64,000 nt of DNA from NCBI GenBank assembly GCA_001599595.1, contig BCHH01000011.1, positions 889,894-953,893 of the forward strand. Reading direction: 5' to 3'. Source of the DNA: Beverwykella pulmonaria (Eukaryota; Ascomycota; Dothideomycetes; Pleosporales; Melanommataceae). Each line of letters begins with the position of its first letter. Position 1 is the stretch's first letter. Of the stretch, positions 10,327 through 20,851 are shown piece by piece. The notes beneath the pieces were generated by a model. The model was given only the letters and a program-made list of their open reading frames with translations. It was not told where the DNA came from and did not search any database. The translations under genes were made by a program, and so were the position numbers.

Positions 10327-11993
10327 GGTTGAAAAGTTATTAGTTTGTTGACTAGTTGTGTTACACTGGGAACCGAAGGGTAGTGAGTGTACATATAACG
10401 CCCATCAAGTCGGTAGAACTTTAGCCGCGCGAAATGATGACGTGGAAGACTTCAGGGCACGAGACATATCGTGTCATTCACGTCGACAACATTGTATTTA
10501 AAAAGTCGAAGGACTCGGAGGATCGGAGCATCAGTCACAGCAAACGCATCTTAAAGCCTTGAACACCAGTAGAAATTCGCCTTGGCAATCTATTGGCACA
10601 TGGAAGCGAGGCGCTGTAATAGTCGCTCGTATTCGGATTCGCACTCTCTTAGAGAAAGCTCGTATTCGATGATTAGCCCCACTTATTCCCCGGAATTGGG
10701 CGAGACCGAGATCCGGGAATGAATAAATAGTCTGCCGGACCGGCCCGCCCTCTCGCTGCGTTCGAGCTTCATTCTTTTTATCATCGCTTTCGCTCTCGTT
10801 TTCCAATGTTGGATGCCGAAGTTCTTGATACATTGGCCGCTTTGAATGTTACTTTCAGCAGCGCTCGACGATTTTGACGGCATGCGTCTCTCAAGGTCAC
10901 TCTGTTTCCTAAACACCCTTCAGTGTATAACATACATGCCATTTTATGCAGTACTGTGTGGTAAGGTTTTTTGAATCCAAGCGGCTTACCACCTGCTTAG
11001 GTTGTATTAACCAGGCTTCTGCCTATGATATCATCAAGTTGGCCCAAAGAAATGCGACGATAATTTTGGCGTTCACGATACCCTTCAAAGCGCTTATTAA
11101 AGGCCGGAAGTGGCGAATTTGTGTATTTTTCAGCCGCTCCGGCTGTGGCCATGACCCGGGGCGGACCGTGCCCTAAGGTGGCGGATTCACAAAACTTAAC
11201 CCGGAGACCACAGTAGAAACCTAAAAAGGAGCTACATGTGCATCGGCTCTCGTAGTTTCCTTCTCCGATCGCTCTTCACTTCTTCCCCTTCCATGGCACG
11301 TGGTTTCACTCCTCTGGGAATGTCGTCACAGCAACATCGAAAATGAATCCCCCTCTCCCTCCGGACAGGCACCTCTCACCCTCTCTTCAACTCGAACTTT
11401 CCTTCATATTTTCTTCTCCAATTTTACATCCTTGATCTTAGCTCCCCAGGACATTATGTACTCCTTCGTCCTGTCTACATGTTCAACCCTAAAATCCATT
11501 CTATTCCTGCAAGTGACTTGACACCACATACTGCGGGTGCAAATCCTCCACTTTTGCGAAGTTCTCAAATCCATTTAGCGCGTAGCTCTAGTGTGTGACT
11601 TTCCACGAGGTACTGATATTATGAGCTGCACACGACGTCGCCAGCTACGACGAGGGATATAAGAGTCGTGCCTGGCCGCTTTCAACTTGCGCCACTCCGG
11701 CGTGATAAATATTCAACACAAAATGGCTTCTTCTGGCCATGAGGAGAATTCTCTAGCCAAACATCAATTAGTTAGATAACCTCTGGCTAGCCAAGGATAT
11801 AGAAAGGTACAAAAGCTTGGCCTCCTACTTTACACGTCGAAACAACCGTGATTCCCTCTACGCTCCACATATGTTGAGGCCAATGAATCCCAGCCCCCCA
11901 GCGCATCGGCCACTCCCAAAGCGTCATTTTATATACGCGTTTGTTCTTTTGTAGGGTTGGAGCAGCACCTTGCAGACACGCCTTAGAACCAAG
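10327..11993. other. Intergenic, promoter of the DHA1 gene and unassigned sequence
   Basis: About 1.7 kb. The part next to 10327 should hold the DHA1 promoter. Small frames at 10531-10833, 10946-11176 and 11300-11521 carry no recognisable motif. No repeat boundary was found until the LTR at 11994. Confidence 0.4.
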
Positions 11994-12185
11994 TGTCGTG
12001 ATGTGACGAAGTAGATTGAGAGAGTGATGATCGTTGTATTGACTCTACAGAGGAGGAGCTACCGAAGAAATATCTATAGTCTTACCAAGCACTGTAGGAG
12101 CCTGCCAAGGTAGTGATAACAAATATAGAAGTGAGTCACATGAGCAAACATCGAGGTGACTCATCATATGACCCACCGGCCGACA
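11994..12185 (+). mobile_element. Solo LTR, 192 bp, with 5-bp target duplication CCAAG
   Basis: Begins TGTCGTGATG and ends GGCCGACA, so the ends are inverted (TGTCG/CGACA). It is flanked by CCAAG at 11989-11993 and again at 12186-12190, the 5-bp duplication left by LTR-retrotransposon integrase. No internal retrotransposon sequence lies on either side, so it is a solo LTR produced by LTR-LTR recombination. A diverged relative in the opposite direction sits at 1-189. Confidence 0.93.
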
Positions 12186-12449
12186 CCAAGAAAAAAAAGA
12201 CAATGTACCCCAGCGTGGCCACCTCATTCTCCCCAATAGTAACACTGGCGACGAAGGTCTATGCCATAGTTGAAGGAAATAATTTGACGAAAAGGTATGT
12301 TGAATAAAGTCATACAAGAAGACAAATGAAATGGTGGTTCTCTAGCGAATATCTAGCTAACCATTTGTTAAACCCTGCTAAAGACTCCTTGCCTCTCCAC
12401 TACTCCGAGTTCTCTCTGGTCACTCTCGAGTAGCCTTGCCGGCATTGGC

Positions 12450-13805
12450 TTATGAGTTAGATGCATCCTTCTGGCTCTGAGAGCTGGCTCTCATGGCCGG
12501 TTGGGAGGTGGGGAGAACCTGCTTGGACTGCTCCCTCTGCTTCATCTTGCCATAACCGTAGACAAGGCCGCTGAAGAATCCCAGGAGGATAGCCGAGACG
12601 CTACCAAACGTGACGGGCGCATCGAAAAAAACGATACCACTGATGGCAAGCGGGAGCTTGTTTAAATAACCGACGAATGAGTACGTCGTCGACGAAGTCT
12701 TGCGAATGCACCAGGCAGACGAGTACGAGATGAAGATGGCACCCAGGCCAGAATAGAGCATGCCAATCATGAGATTGTTACGTGACTCGGCAGGGAAGTT
12801 CTTAGCCAGGTTGGCCGACGACCAGTTCTCTGTAAACAGGGAGCAGATGATCATGATAGGGAGGGAAAGCAAGTTATTATAGAACATGGCTGGTCGATTC
12901 CGGTTAGTTTGAGTTGCAAAGCTTGGTAGTTAATTGGAAACTTACTGTCCCAGTCCTTGAATTTCAGCGAGGTGATGAACTTGCGCGTGCCCAGGACGTA
13001 CGAGGCTGTGCAGAAGACGTTGAGCCCCATCCACGCATACCCAGCGTTCAAGGTTGAGATAGCAGTGGCAGTCTCCACCGAGTGCCCCACGCCATAGAGG
13101 GCAGCGTGAATATCAGCCCACGCAGCAACGATGGAGCTGAGCACCATGAAGCCGAACGACAGCAGAAGCAGCGGGGTGACGTTGCCGCCGAACCACAGGA
13201 CCTCGCCATAGGCGATGACGATGATAGTCAAGTTCTTGAAGATAGTGTATACCGGAACAGATAGAAATTGAAGAGACTTGGTGCTGGTGTAGATCATGCC
13301 GACGAAGAACACAGACACGGGGAGCCCTGATTCGGTGTTAGCAAGGCCGGGAATTGCACGAGCGTCAGTTGGCTGTCGCAAACATACATCTTTTGGCCTT
13401 GCCACTTTCCAACGCAGCGAGGTTAGGTATGAAACCCATCTGCTTCAAGACCAGAATTGCAGCCGTGCAAATAACGGCCTATCGAATGGGCGTTAGCTGC
13501 GGGGTCTTGATGTGGTGCCAGAGCGTCGCAGCGCATACCTGAATGGCAAGATAAAGGAAATTCAAGTTCCAGGACGAACCCGAAACGACATACTTGTTCA
13601 CGACCGTCATGCTGATTGAGGAGAAGCAGTAGGCCAGAACAGCAGCGCCGGGATTGTTCTCGAGTTGGGAGAGAATGTTACTCATGCCGCTATCGACGTG
13701 TGCTCGGTGATGAGGCGCAGGCTTCAGCAGGAAGCTCTCCCGCTCACCGAACTCCTTCTCATCCACCCCGCTCATCTCGAGATCCTCGTTCTTCTTGTTC
13801 GACAT
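12450..13805 (-). CDS. VRG4: GDP-mannose transporter-like nucleotide-sugar transporter (Vrg4 type) with GYLNK motif
   Basis: Four exons (13805-13539, 13478-13388, 13326-12946, 12889-12450) give 392 residues, the normal size of fungal Golgi GDP-mannose transporters. The sequence follows Vrg4 closely: [31 protein letters not shown] (FYNN motif, about 249-252) and [20 protein letters not shown]. In Vrg4 the GALNK motif binds the nucleotide sugar; here it reads GYLNK (about 320-324), with Tyr in place of Ala. A soluble N-terminus of about 50 residues precedes TM1. Predicted role: exchange of GDP-mannose for GMP across the Golgi membrane to feed protein and lipid mannosylation. Because of the altered motif this may be a specialised paralogue rather than the essential VRG4 orthologue. 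The introns have clear donors and the frame closes exactly. Confidence 0.85.
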
Positions 13806-14448
13806 TGTGGTTTCGTCGTGGGATCGAAAGGTCCAAAACGAAAGGCTCGAGGTTGGGATGACGGGCTCTAATTAACACGAAGCAATTTTCGGGAAATAAG
13901 CTCCGCAGGTCAGTGCGCGTCAGCTTGCCAACACCAAAACACAACAAGACGTAAATTAATCATTATTATCACGTTTTGTACAGCCTGCTCCTCAATTGCT
14001 TATGTATGTCTCATAATTTATCTCCAAAAAAGCTGCGCTTGCACAAGCAATTTTCTACGCCTCCGCCCGTCGTCGCGCAGGGCAAGGATGACGCGCGCGC
14101 GCACAGTTTGAACACCTCAACGCGCTGCAGTATTTGCGGTCCTCTACATACGCAAAAGGAAATAGATTGCTTGATCACTTAAAGATATTTATGGGCACCC
14201 TAAAATCCCTACAACAACGTCCTTAAAGATCCTTGCCTCTAGTCGCGCGCGCTCCCGGGTCGACAAGAAGCAAAAAGTTTGAGGAACATATTTTCCCATA
14301 ACACATTGTAATTAGACTTCAAACTCAATTGTTGCGATATTTTAAGCCCTTTTCTATTGCAGTACAATTCTTAAGCGGTTGCATTCTTTGCAATTTGTTA
14401 AGAAATAAGCTATAATAGTAACGTATCATGCTCGTAACTATAACCGCC
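13806..14448. other. Intergenic
   Basis: The promoter of the transporter to its left lies here (it reads leftward), as does the 3' flank of the sugar porter at 14449. It is AT-rich toward 14280-14450. A GCGCGCGCG run is present near 14094. No gene, repeat or RNA was recognised. Confidence 0.4.
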
Positions 14449-16336
14449 TCAATCAGACTCCGCTTCTGAAGCCTTCACCCATTCCGCCTCTGAAGTCTTC
14501 GCATTGATGACAGGAACATTTGCATCGCCCTCGTCCACACTCATCGCTTCGCCGTTGATTACAATGGCGTTCTCGCTGTCAAAATGATACTCTTTGAACT
14601 TTAAAGTCGGGACGTGATTGTTGAAAAGGTAATCGAGCTGCTCGATAGAGAAACCCTTCATCTCCGGAACCGTGAAGAAGACCCACACTACAGTAACGAA
14701 GGAGAAAGCGGCCCATATGAATCCCTGTCGCATGCGTTAGCAGCTCTCTCGCAATCATGGCCTCATAACTACTCACAATTCTACCGCCCAGATTTCCATA
14801 GCCCTCGCCCTGTATGTACGGAGATACAGAGGTGATCAAGAGCGAGACGCCGAAGCCGAAAAAGCACGCAATAGCCTGCACCTTCTCACGGTTACGCGTC
14901 GGTGCCGACTCCGCAGTCGTGATCCAGATCAGCGGCGACTGTACGCCGAATGAAATTTCCCAGAGGAAGATCAGTGCAATTGAAGCCTTCTTCGTGGCCT
15001 CCAAGGGGGTTTCATAGGCCACGACCAGACTGGAGACTATAGTCAAGCAAATTCCGCAAAAGATCCCTGTCGATATCAAGATAGGACGTCGGCCAACAGT
15101 GTCTGGTAGGAAATGGCCGGTCAGGATGGCTACATAGTACAATGTGTACAAGCCCATGATAACGGGGAACACGTTTGTGACTCCGGTTGATTTGAGGAAG
15201 GAGACGATGTAGCTGTTCATGTAGGAGGAGCCCTGGGCTTGCTGTAGTGATTGGATGCCGACGGCGATAAGGAGACGCCGGAGATCGGGACCATGCATGA
15301 GGTCGACCCAACGGGATGCGTCTTCGCGGATGCGCTCAGTGTCGATTGCTAGCTGGATCTCACTGACGTACTTTGTCGCATCGAAACCATTCGTGTGCGA
15401 GTAAAACAGCCTATTTGCCGCGATGACAGCGTCATCACGCCGTCTTGAGTTACCAGTCAATGAATGCGTATGGTACAATGAGGTGTGAACACTCACCCTT
15501 TCCACACCAGCCACCGAGGCGACTCAGGCAGGAACGGAGATCCCAGAACCATGATGGTTGGCGCAATAAACTGAATGCCCATGGGTATGAGGTACGCCGA
15601 CGGGGTGTTGCTCTTGGACGAGGCGTATACAACACCAGCTGCTAGAATGACACCGAGAATCTGAACGTTCTGATACGCAGTCACCGCGAAACCGCGAGCA
15701 GAACCAGAGGAGGTCTCAGAGAGATAAATGGGGACGATGTTGACAGCTAGTCCCATTGCCACAGATGCGATGGTTTTGCCTCCAACGAACTGGCCGAAGC
15801 GTCCTTTCCCACCTGTGGCGCTTGTGATTTCAATGAGGACTCCAACTATCGAGACAACGCCTGTCATGACAAGAGAAAGTTTTCGACCGAGGATGTTGTT
15901 GAGATACATTGCTATCAAACAGCCGATCACTACAACTAGCCCTTAGTTCTTTTGACCAGTGAGCAGCTTCTAAGCCTTGAACGTACTGATGCCGGCCGAC
16001 TGCACCGAGCTGCCAGCAGAGAGCTGCGGCGTAGATAGATTGCATGTTTGAACGCCGTCGATGTCGGTGCAAGAGCCATAGTCGGACAGGAACCTCTGAG
16101 ATCCAAGAATGGTGCCCCACCAACCATTGTCGAAACCCTGGTCATCGTGTCAGCACGTATATGTATGGCGTGCAAGGCAAAGCACTTACAAAAAGGAAGG
16201 CGCCAACTGAAGCAAGGAACATGCAGCACATGCCCGTAGGCGTCGTGCCGCGGAGGTAGGTAAACATTGCTCCAGCTCGTTCTTGGTTCAAATGAATAGC
16301 CCAAGGCGCGTCTGGGTGCAAGAGTAGTTTCGGCAA
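14449..16336 (-). CDS. MFS sugar porter (hexose/alpha-glucoside permease type)
   Basis: Five exons: 16336-16190, 16137-15987, 15935-15497, 15443-14777 and 14724-14449, about 559 residues. Sugar-porter marks are GAFLFGFDNGWWGT in TM1, NIVPIYLSETS after TM4, LPESPRWLVWKG at the end of the N half and FTVPEMKGFSIEQLD at the C-terminal end. The TM8-9 loop motif reads ESAPTRNREK rather than the usual E-x-P-S-x-x-L-R-G-R. Start choice is uncertain: the Met at 16336 gives a longer head and the Met at 16267 a tighter one. The gene lies head to head with the dioxygenase-like gene at 16702 across 365 bp, with a Zn2Cys6 regulator next in line, which suggests a co-regulated catabolic or metabolite unit. 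Role: proton-linked uptake of a sugar or related polyol or acid at the plasma membrane; substrate unknown. Confidence 0.87.
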
Positions 16337-16701
16337 GAGGCAGCGACCGCCATATTTGACTTCTCAAACACGGCAGATAATGGTTATCGAGACTCTGAAG
16401 CTCAAAAGCCTGTCGGAAGCGACCCTGCCGAAGCGTGGGCCCTTGAATCATGATAGAAGGTTAGTAGCATAACTCGGCCGTGACCCGCCCGAGCGAGACC
16501 ACAGCAGCCAATCGCATGCCCGCTTGGCACATATTCCGGAATTGATCGGTCACTGCCTTCACATTCTCGTTCGTGAGCGAAGAACTTGTGGATAGCATCT
16601 GCGGGGGCAACAAGGCGCATCTCTCGTTCAAAGCCTAGATAAGCTGCTCCAATCCCGTTCAACTTAACCATCTGTGATAACTTATTCGACATTCCTACGA
16701 G
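16337..16701. promoter_or_regulatory. Shared divergent promoter region
   Basis: 365 bp separate the start of the sugar porter (leftward) from the start of the dioxygenase-like gene (rightward). The region therefore must contain both promoters. A CGGCCGTGACCCGCCCG stretch near 16472-16488 contains CGG/CCG triplets of the kind bound by Zn2Cys6 factors, but this is only suggestive. Confidence 0.45.
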
Positions 16702-17909
16702 ATGCCATACTACGAGAGCGAGCCAAAGATCGATACCAGCTTAGCGACTGGCGACTGGCGTGAAGACCTGTTCAGAGACGGCTTCGTCGTTGTGAAGAGC
16801 GTTTTGTCGCCGGAGGCAGCACAAAGCTACAAGGATCGCATGTTCCAATGGCTAGAGACTTTTCCATATGGCTTTAAGTATGACGACCCTTCTACCTGGG
16901 GCAGAGAGCATCTGCCCGAGCACATGAAGTAAGTGCGAGATCGTGTCTTCCACTGAAGCCGAAAAGGCTGATAATTTTGATGCAGAGGTGGCATGTATTA
17001 TGGGTATAAGGTCCAACACGAGAAGGTCATCTGGGACGCTAGAACGTGAGTGATAGCGATAAGATCCGGATGGAGACGCCCCTCGAATTCGTGCGAGGTA
17101 CTGATGAATCGTAGTGAACCTACTATTCTCAATGCATTCGCGAAGCTATGGGGCACGCAGGAGCTCTTAGTCTCATTCGACGGCATGAACCTGACTTTAC
17201 CAACTGCGAACATGCCACCTTCAGCACCCTGGCCACATGTTGACCAGAATCCGAATCGGAAGGGCATGCAGTGCGTCCAAGGTATACTCAATCTTGCGCC
17301 GAACGGTCCGGACGACGGTGGATTGGTGGTGTTGAAGGGCTCCCACAAATTGAACCAGACCTTCTTCAAGCTGCATCCCGAGACCGAAGGAGCTGGCACA
17401 TGGGGATCTATGGATTGGCACGGTTTCAATGATGAGGAGGTAGAATGGTTCAAGACACGAGGGTGTGAGGAGATCAAAGTCTGCGCTGGCCCAGGCGGTA
17501 AGTCAGCGTATATCAACCGTACCGTAAGATCTCAGCTTACATCATTTGCTATGCAGACTTGATCTTGTGGGACAGCCGACAGATCCATTACAACACGCTC
17601 CCCAAATCCGGAAATGTCAGGGCGGTCATGTACATTTGCTACACCCCGGCAGCCTTTGCGTCAAAAGAAGATCTAGAGAAGAAAGCTGGATATTTCCAGC
17701 GACGGGTTGGAACTGTAAGCTTCCATTCGGGCTTGCGCAAGAATGGAACTGACAAGATACAGACTCACTGGCCACACGCAAACATCTTCCAGCAAGAGGA
17801 CAAGCATATGCGGCTTGGGAAACCAGACACGTTTTCGAGGGACCGACCGGCCCAAGAGCCAATAGAGACCGATCTTATCCTCAAACTTGCTGGCGTTAAA
17901 GCATACTAG
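16702..17909 (+). CDS. Phytanoyl-CoA dioxygenase (PhyH) family protein
   Basis: Five exons (16702-16928, 16986-17045, 17115-17497, 17557-17714, 17763-17909) give 324 residues in one clean frame. The Fe(II)/2-oxoglutarate facial triad is visible: WPHVDQNP supplies His and Asp (about 137 and 139) and SRQIHYNTL the distal His (about 234). ILNLAPNGPDDGGLVVLKGSH is the family's central strand pair, and DGFVVVKSVLSPE is the usual N-terminal start. The enzyme should hydroxylate or oxidise an organic substrate with O2 and 2-oxoglutarate; no substrate is predictable. It shares a promoter region with a sugar-type MFS and sits tail to tail with a Zn2Cys6 regulator only 36 bp away, so the three look like one functional unit. 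No targeting signal is evident. Confidence 0.9.
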
Positions 17910-17945
17910 ATAGAACTACGTGGTACCGGATTTCTCAGGTGAGCT

Positions 17946-19607
17946 TTATTCACGTAGGATAGAAAGCGCTTCGCTTGCCAACTTATTTTGTGATTGTACA
18001 CGCTCTAGGAGTTGCTTGCTTTGCGTGATTGCATCAATGAATTGCGAGTCTGGCTGTTCGCTTCTTTGAACTTCTAAGGCTAGAGTGACTGTGACCGAGA
18101 AAATGATCATTGCGAAGTCCCTGTACATTATGAGCACTACTCATTCTATCGTTAACTAGAAATCTCACCAAGAGCGCAACCGCGTGAAGGTTGCATTGCC
18201 GGAGACTGCGGACTTAATTACGCCGATCGCCGAAGAGTGGCATATTGACCTCGCGCGGGCATAGTTTGTAGAGCCCTCCAGCCAATAACCCTGCAATGTA
18301 CGGTTGATAGCTAGCCGATAATAGAGAAGTACGATAGCCAGACTCGTCCTCTGCGTGGCAATCCAGGGCCAGTGGCGCTCCATCTCTTGGTCCTGGAGGG
18401 TATCTGGCTCGTCGTTGTGCAGATGAGGAGGCAGCTGTTCGATGACAGCGGCTAGTTGATCGTCAGCCTGAAAGACGAAATCAGCTACCTCTGATGGAGA
18501 CCATCTGCGCAGTCGAAGTTTCGCATGCAGGTGGTAGTAGATGGTTGCTATTTTGGCCATGACGATGTGATACTGAACAGGATGCGGCTCCCGCTTGGAC
18601 AACGGAAATCTTCCATTGGTAGCCTCGAGGAGCTGTGCATCGCTCACGTCTGCGGGAAGCTGACAACCGAAGTCTACATCGTTGATGAAGGGTGTCCGTA
18701 AAGGTATAGGTATCCATTCACAGATCACTAATGTCCACCAAAGCCGTCTTCGTGATTCTCGTTCCACCATCGTTTCGCCCAGGTTCATCTCGTCAGAGCC
18801 GAGATTAAGCTGTTGCGCAATCCGGATCGCAACAGCCCAGAGATTAGCATGTCGATGCGTTTCGCCTATGGTGGAGGCAACGTTGCCGAGAACAACGATA
18901 ACTCGGACGATCTGGACGCATGATTTCTGCATGAAATCTCCTTGGCTCAGATAAAACAACGCAGCACTGAACCAATTCCTGGTGAGTAGAACGCGTGAAT
19001 CAAGGGGAGCCCCGCTCTCAACGAAGTCTTCATCGCTCATAAATCCCAGCGCAGAGGCGAGGACGGCGAAATAAAGAGCGGGCCAGAATGGATCTGAAGA
19101 GGAGAATGAGCCGCCCTGCAACCAAAAGCGCTCGTGGTCTTGTCGAAAGCTCGGGAAGAAGAACGCAAAATGCACCCACGAGGTCCAAGTGTCCGCGAAA
19201 TCGACGAAGAGATAACTGCAGTGCTCTGTGGGCATGGCGATGTCGCCTACAGATGCCACCATCCGAGGCTCATGAACTTAGCCAACAGCGGTATACAGAC
19301 GCTTCTCGTAGTACTCCGTAAGATCGACGGCAGGTGCCTCAGAGCCTTCCATCGCGTCTGATCTTGACAAGAGCGCAGCTAAACGTGCATTCTCGAGTAG
19401 CAATTCGGCGACTGAAGGACTGGAGCCCGGTATATCGGCGCTGCGAACGCGTCCACGCACAACGACAACCTCGCGTTTGCAGTACGCCGCGGTGCCTCGG
19501 TTGATGCACGCCTGGCATGGGATACTGCGGCTGCATTTAACCTTTCTAGAGGCACAGGAGGTACATGATAGCGGCGCGCGCTGGGTTAAACGGTGGGCGT
19601 TCAGCAT
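17946..19607 (-). CDS. Zn(II)2Cys6 transcription factor with an in-frame stop
   Basis: The N-terminus has a complete binuclear cluster, C-x2-C-x6-C-x5-C-x2-C-x8-C, starting SCTSCASRKVKCSRS. A second long segment (from Met 19262) carries the fungal transcription-factor middle homology region, with WVHFAFFFPSFRQDHERFW, SRRRLWWTLVICEW and INDVDFGCQLP. The last exon joins across an intron (GTGAGA donor at 18168, ending 18121) to add WDFAMIIFSVTVTLALEV and a helical tail to 17946. The DNA-binding and regulatory parts are in the same frame but separated by a TAA at 19278-19280, only five codons before VHEPRMVASVGDIA continues. No GT-AG intron that removes the stop and keeps frame was found. It is therefore either a recent nonsense allele, a sequence error or an unusual gene. 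Likely regulator of the adjacent transporter and dioxygenase. Confidence 0.78.
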
Positions 19608-19770
19608 GTTGGGTCGGTTGAAGTATTAGATTTTCTTGAAATATTAGGAGCGCATTTATACCTAACCACGCTAACGTACTTCACAAGCGAGGTGTCCACC
19701 CCACCAACTTATTGCAGTGCGTCACCTATCAACTACTGTAGCTCAACCAACTACTACTTGATTGCCCTGA

Positions 19771-20010
19771 AATAAAGCAGATATAATCCTTAATACCTCA
19801 TCTATTAACTGAGCCCAAATTACATCTAAGCGACGTGCTGCCTCAACATTTAATGTCTCTCAATCAACCCTCTGCAAACGACGCGCTAGTATTGCTGCAC
19901 AATCTAATTGTGAGCCTAATTTAAAGAAGCTCACCAAGCTAGACGAGGAGGCGATTGTTAGGCATATACTAGACTTGGCTTTACAAGGACATGCTCGGTC
20001 GACCGCGGCC
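19771..20010 (+). pseudogene. Relic of a pogo-type (Tc1/mariner) transposase N-terminus
   Basis: In one frame the sequence reads KRRAASTFNVSQSTLCKRRA then CEPNLKKLTKLDEEAIVRHI. This matches the helix-turn-helix DNA-binding start of fungal pogo/Fot-like transposases (A-A-x-x-F-N-V-S-x-S-T-L-x-R-R and L-T-x-x-E-E-x-x-I-V-x-x-I). An in-frame stop interrupts it upstream, and the frame loses similarity after about 20010. No DDE catalytic region follows. It is a short, old remnant. Confidence 0.7.
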
Positions 20011-20851
20011 CGGACCGTACCCTTCTGTATATAGGATCGTTTTTCCTGAGTACTTCTTCTTTCTCTATCTTACTGTACTTGAAATAGAGTCAGCTTATCT
20101 TTCATTTACCTTCGGCATCTACGATAGTGAAGACCGTGCTTGTCATCACACATGGTATATGAGACTCAGGGAGAAAGTCACGGGCTAACTCCCAGGGAGC
20201 AGTGCGATTCGGGAAGCAGGACGATACTATATAGATAGGGCGCTACGGCAGGTTTCCTACATCTCGTGGTTAATCTCATATCAGTTATCAAGCTCATAGA
20301 CAGGCAGCAATCAGGCAATCATTTGTACTCACTCTTGTTACTGTTGTTATTCCCCAATGAACCCTAGGATTACTCTCTGTGGCACACATGTTACTCTACT
20401 TATGTCACACGAACGATTAAACGGAGCCGTGCGTCGCAGACGCTGTTGCGCAGACATCGACAACGATATGATCTTGAAGCAGATCCGTTAATGCAGGCAA
20501 TTGACGAGGATAGCAAAAAGATGACAGAATGTGATTTGTGCTATATGCCTGTATATATGTGCAAAGAGATTGTGTGTGAAAGGATGCACGATCGAAAGTA
20601 CAGTAGATATGCTCAGATCTAGCCTATTCAGGATCACATGACGTGCGACAACTTACGGTTTTGTGTCACGTGCGAACTGGCAAGGAATACTAACACCGAG
20701 CCAGTGTAAGGATAGTATCATAGGACGATGAGAGGATTAGAGCGCGTTGTATAAAGACTTGTATCATCCAACCAATACTACACCCTTTAACTTACGCAAC
20801 CTTGATGATATGTCCGTCCATATCCAAACACTTGTGGCAAATTGGCCGCCT
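20011..20851. other. Intergenic, no gene seen
   Basis: About 840 bp of moderately AT-rich DNA between the transposase relic and the 3' end of the secreted-protein gene. The sequence looks repeat-like, with phrases such as CTATATAGATAGGG, but no element ends could be defined. Confidence 0.35.
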
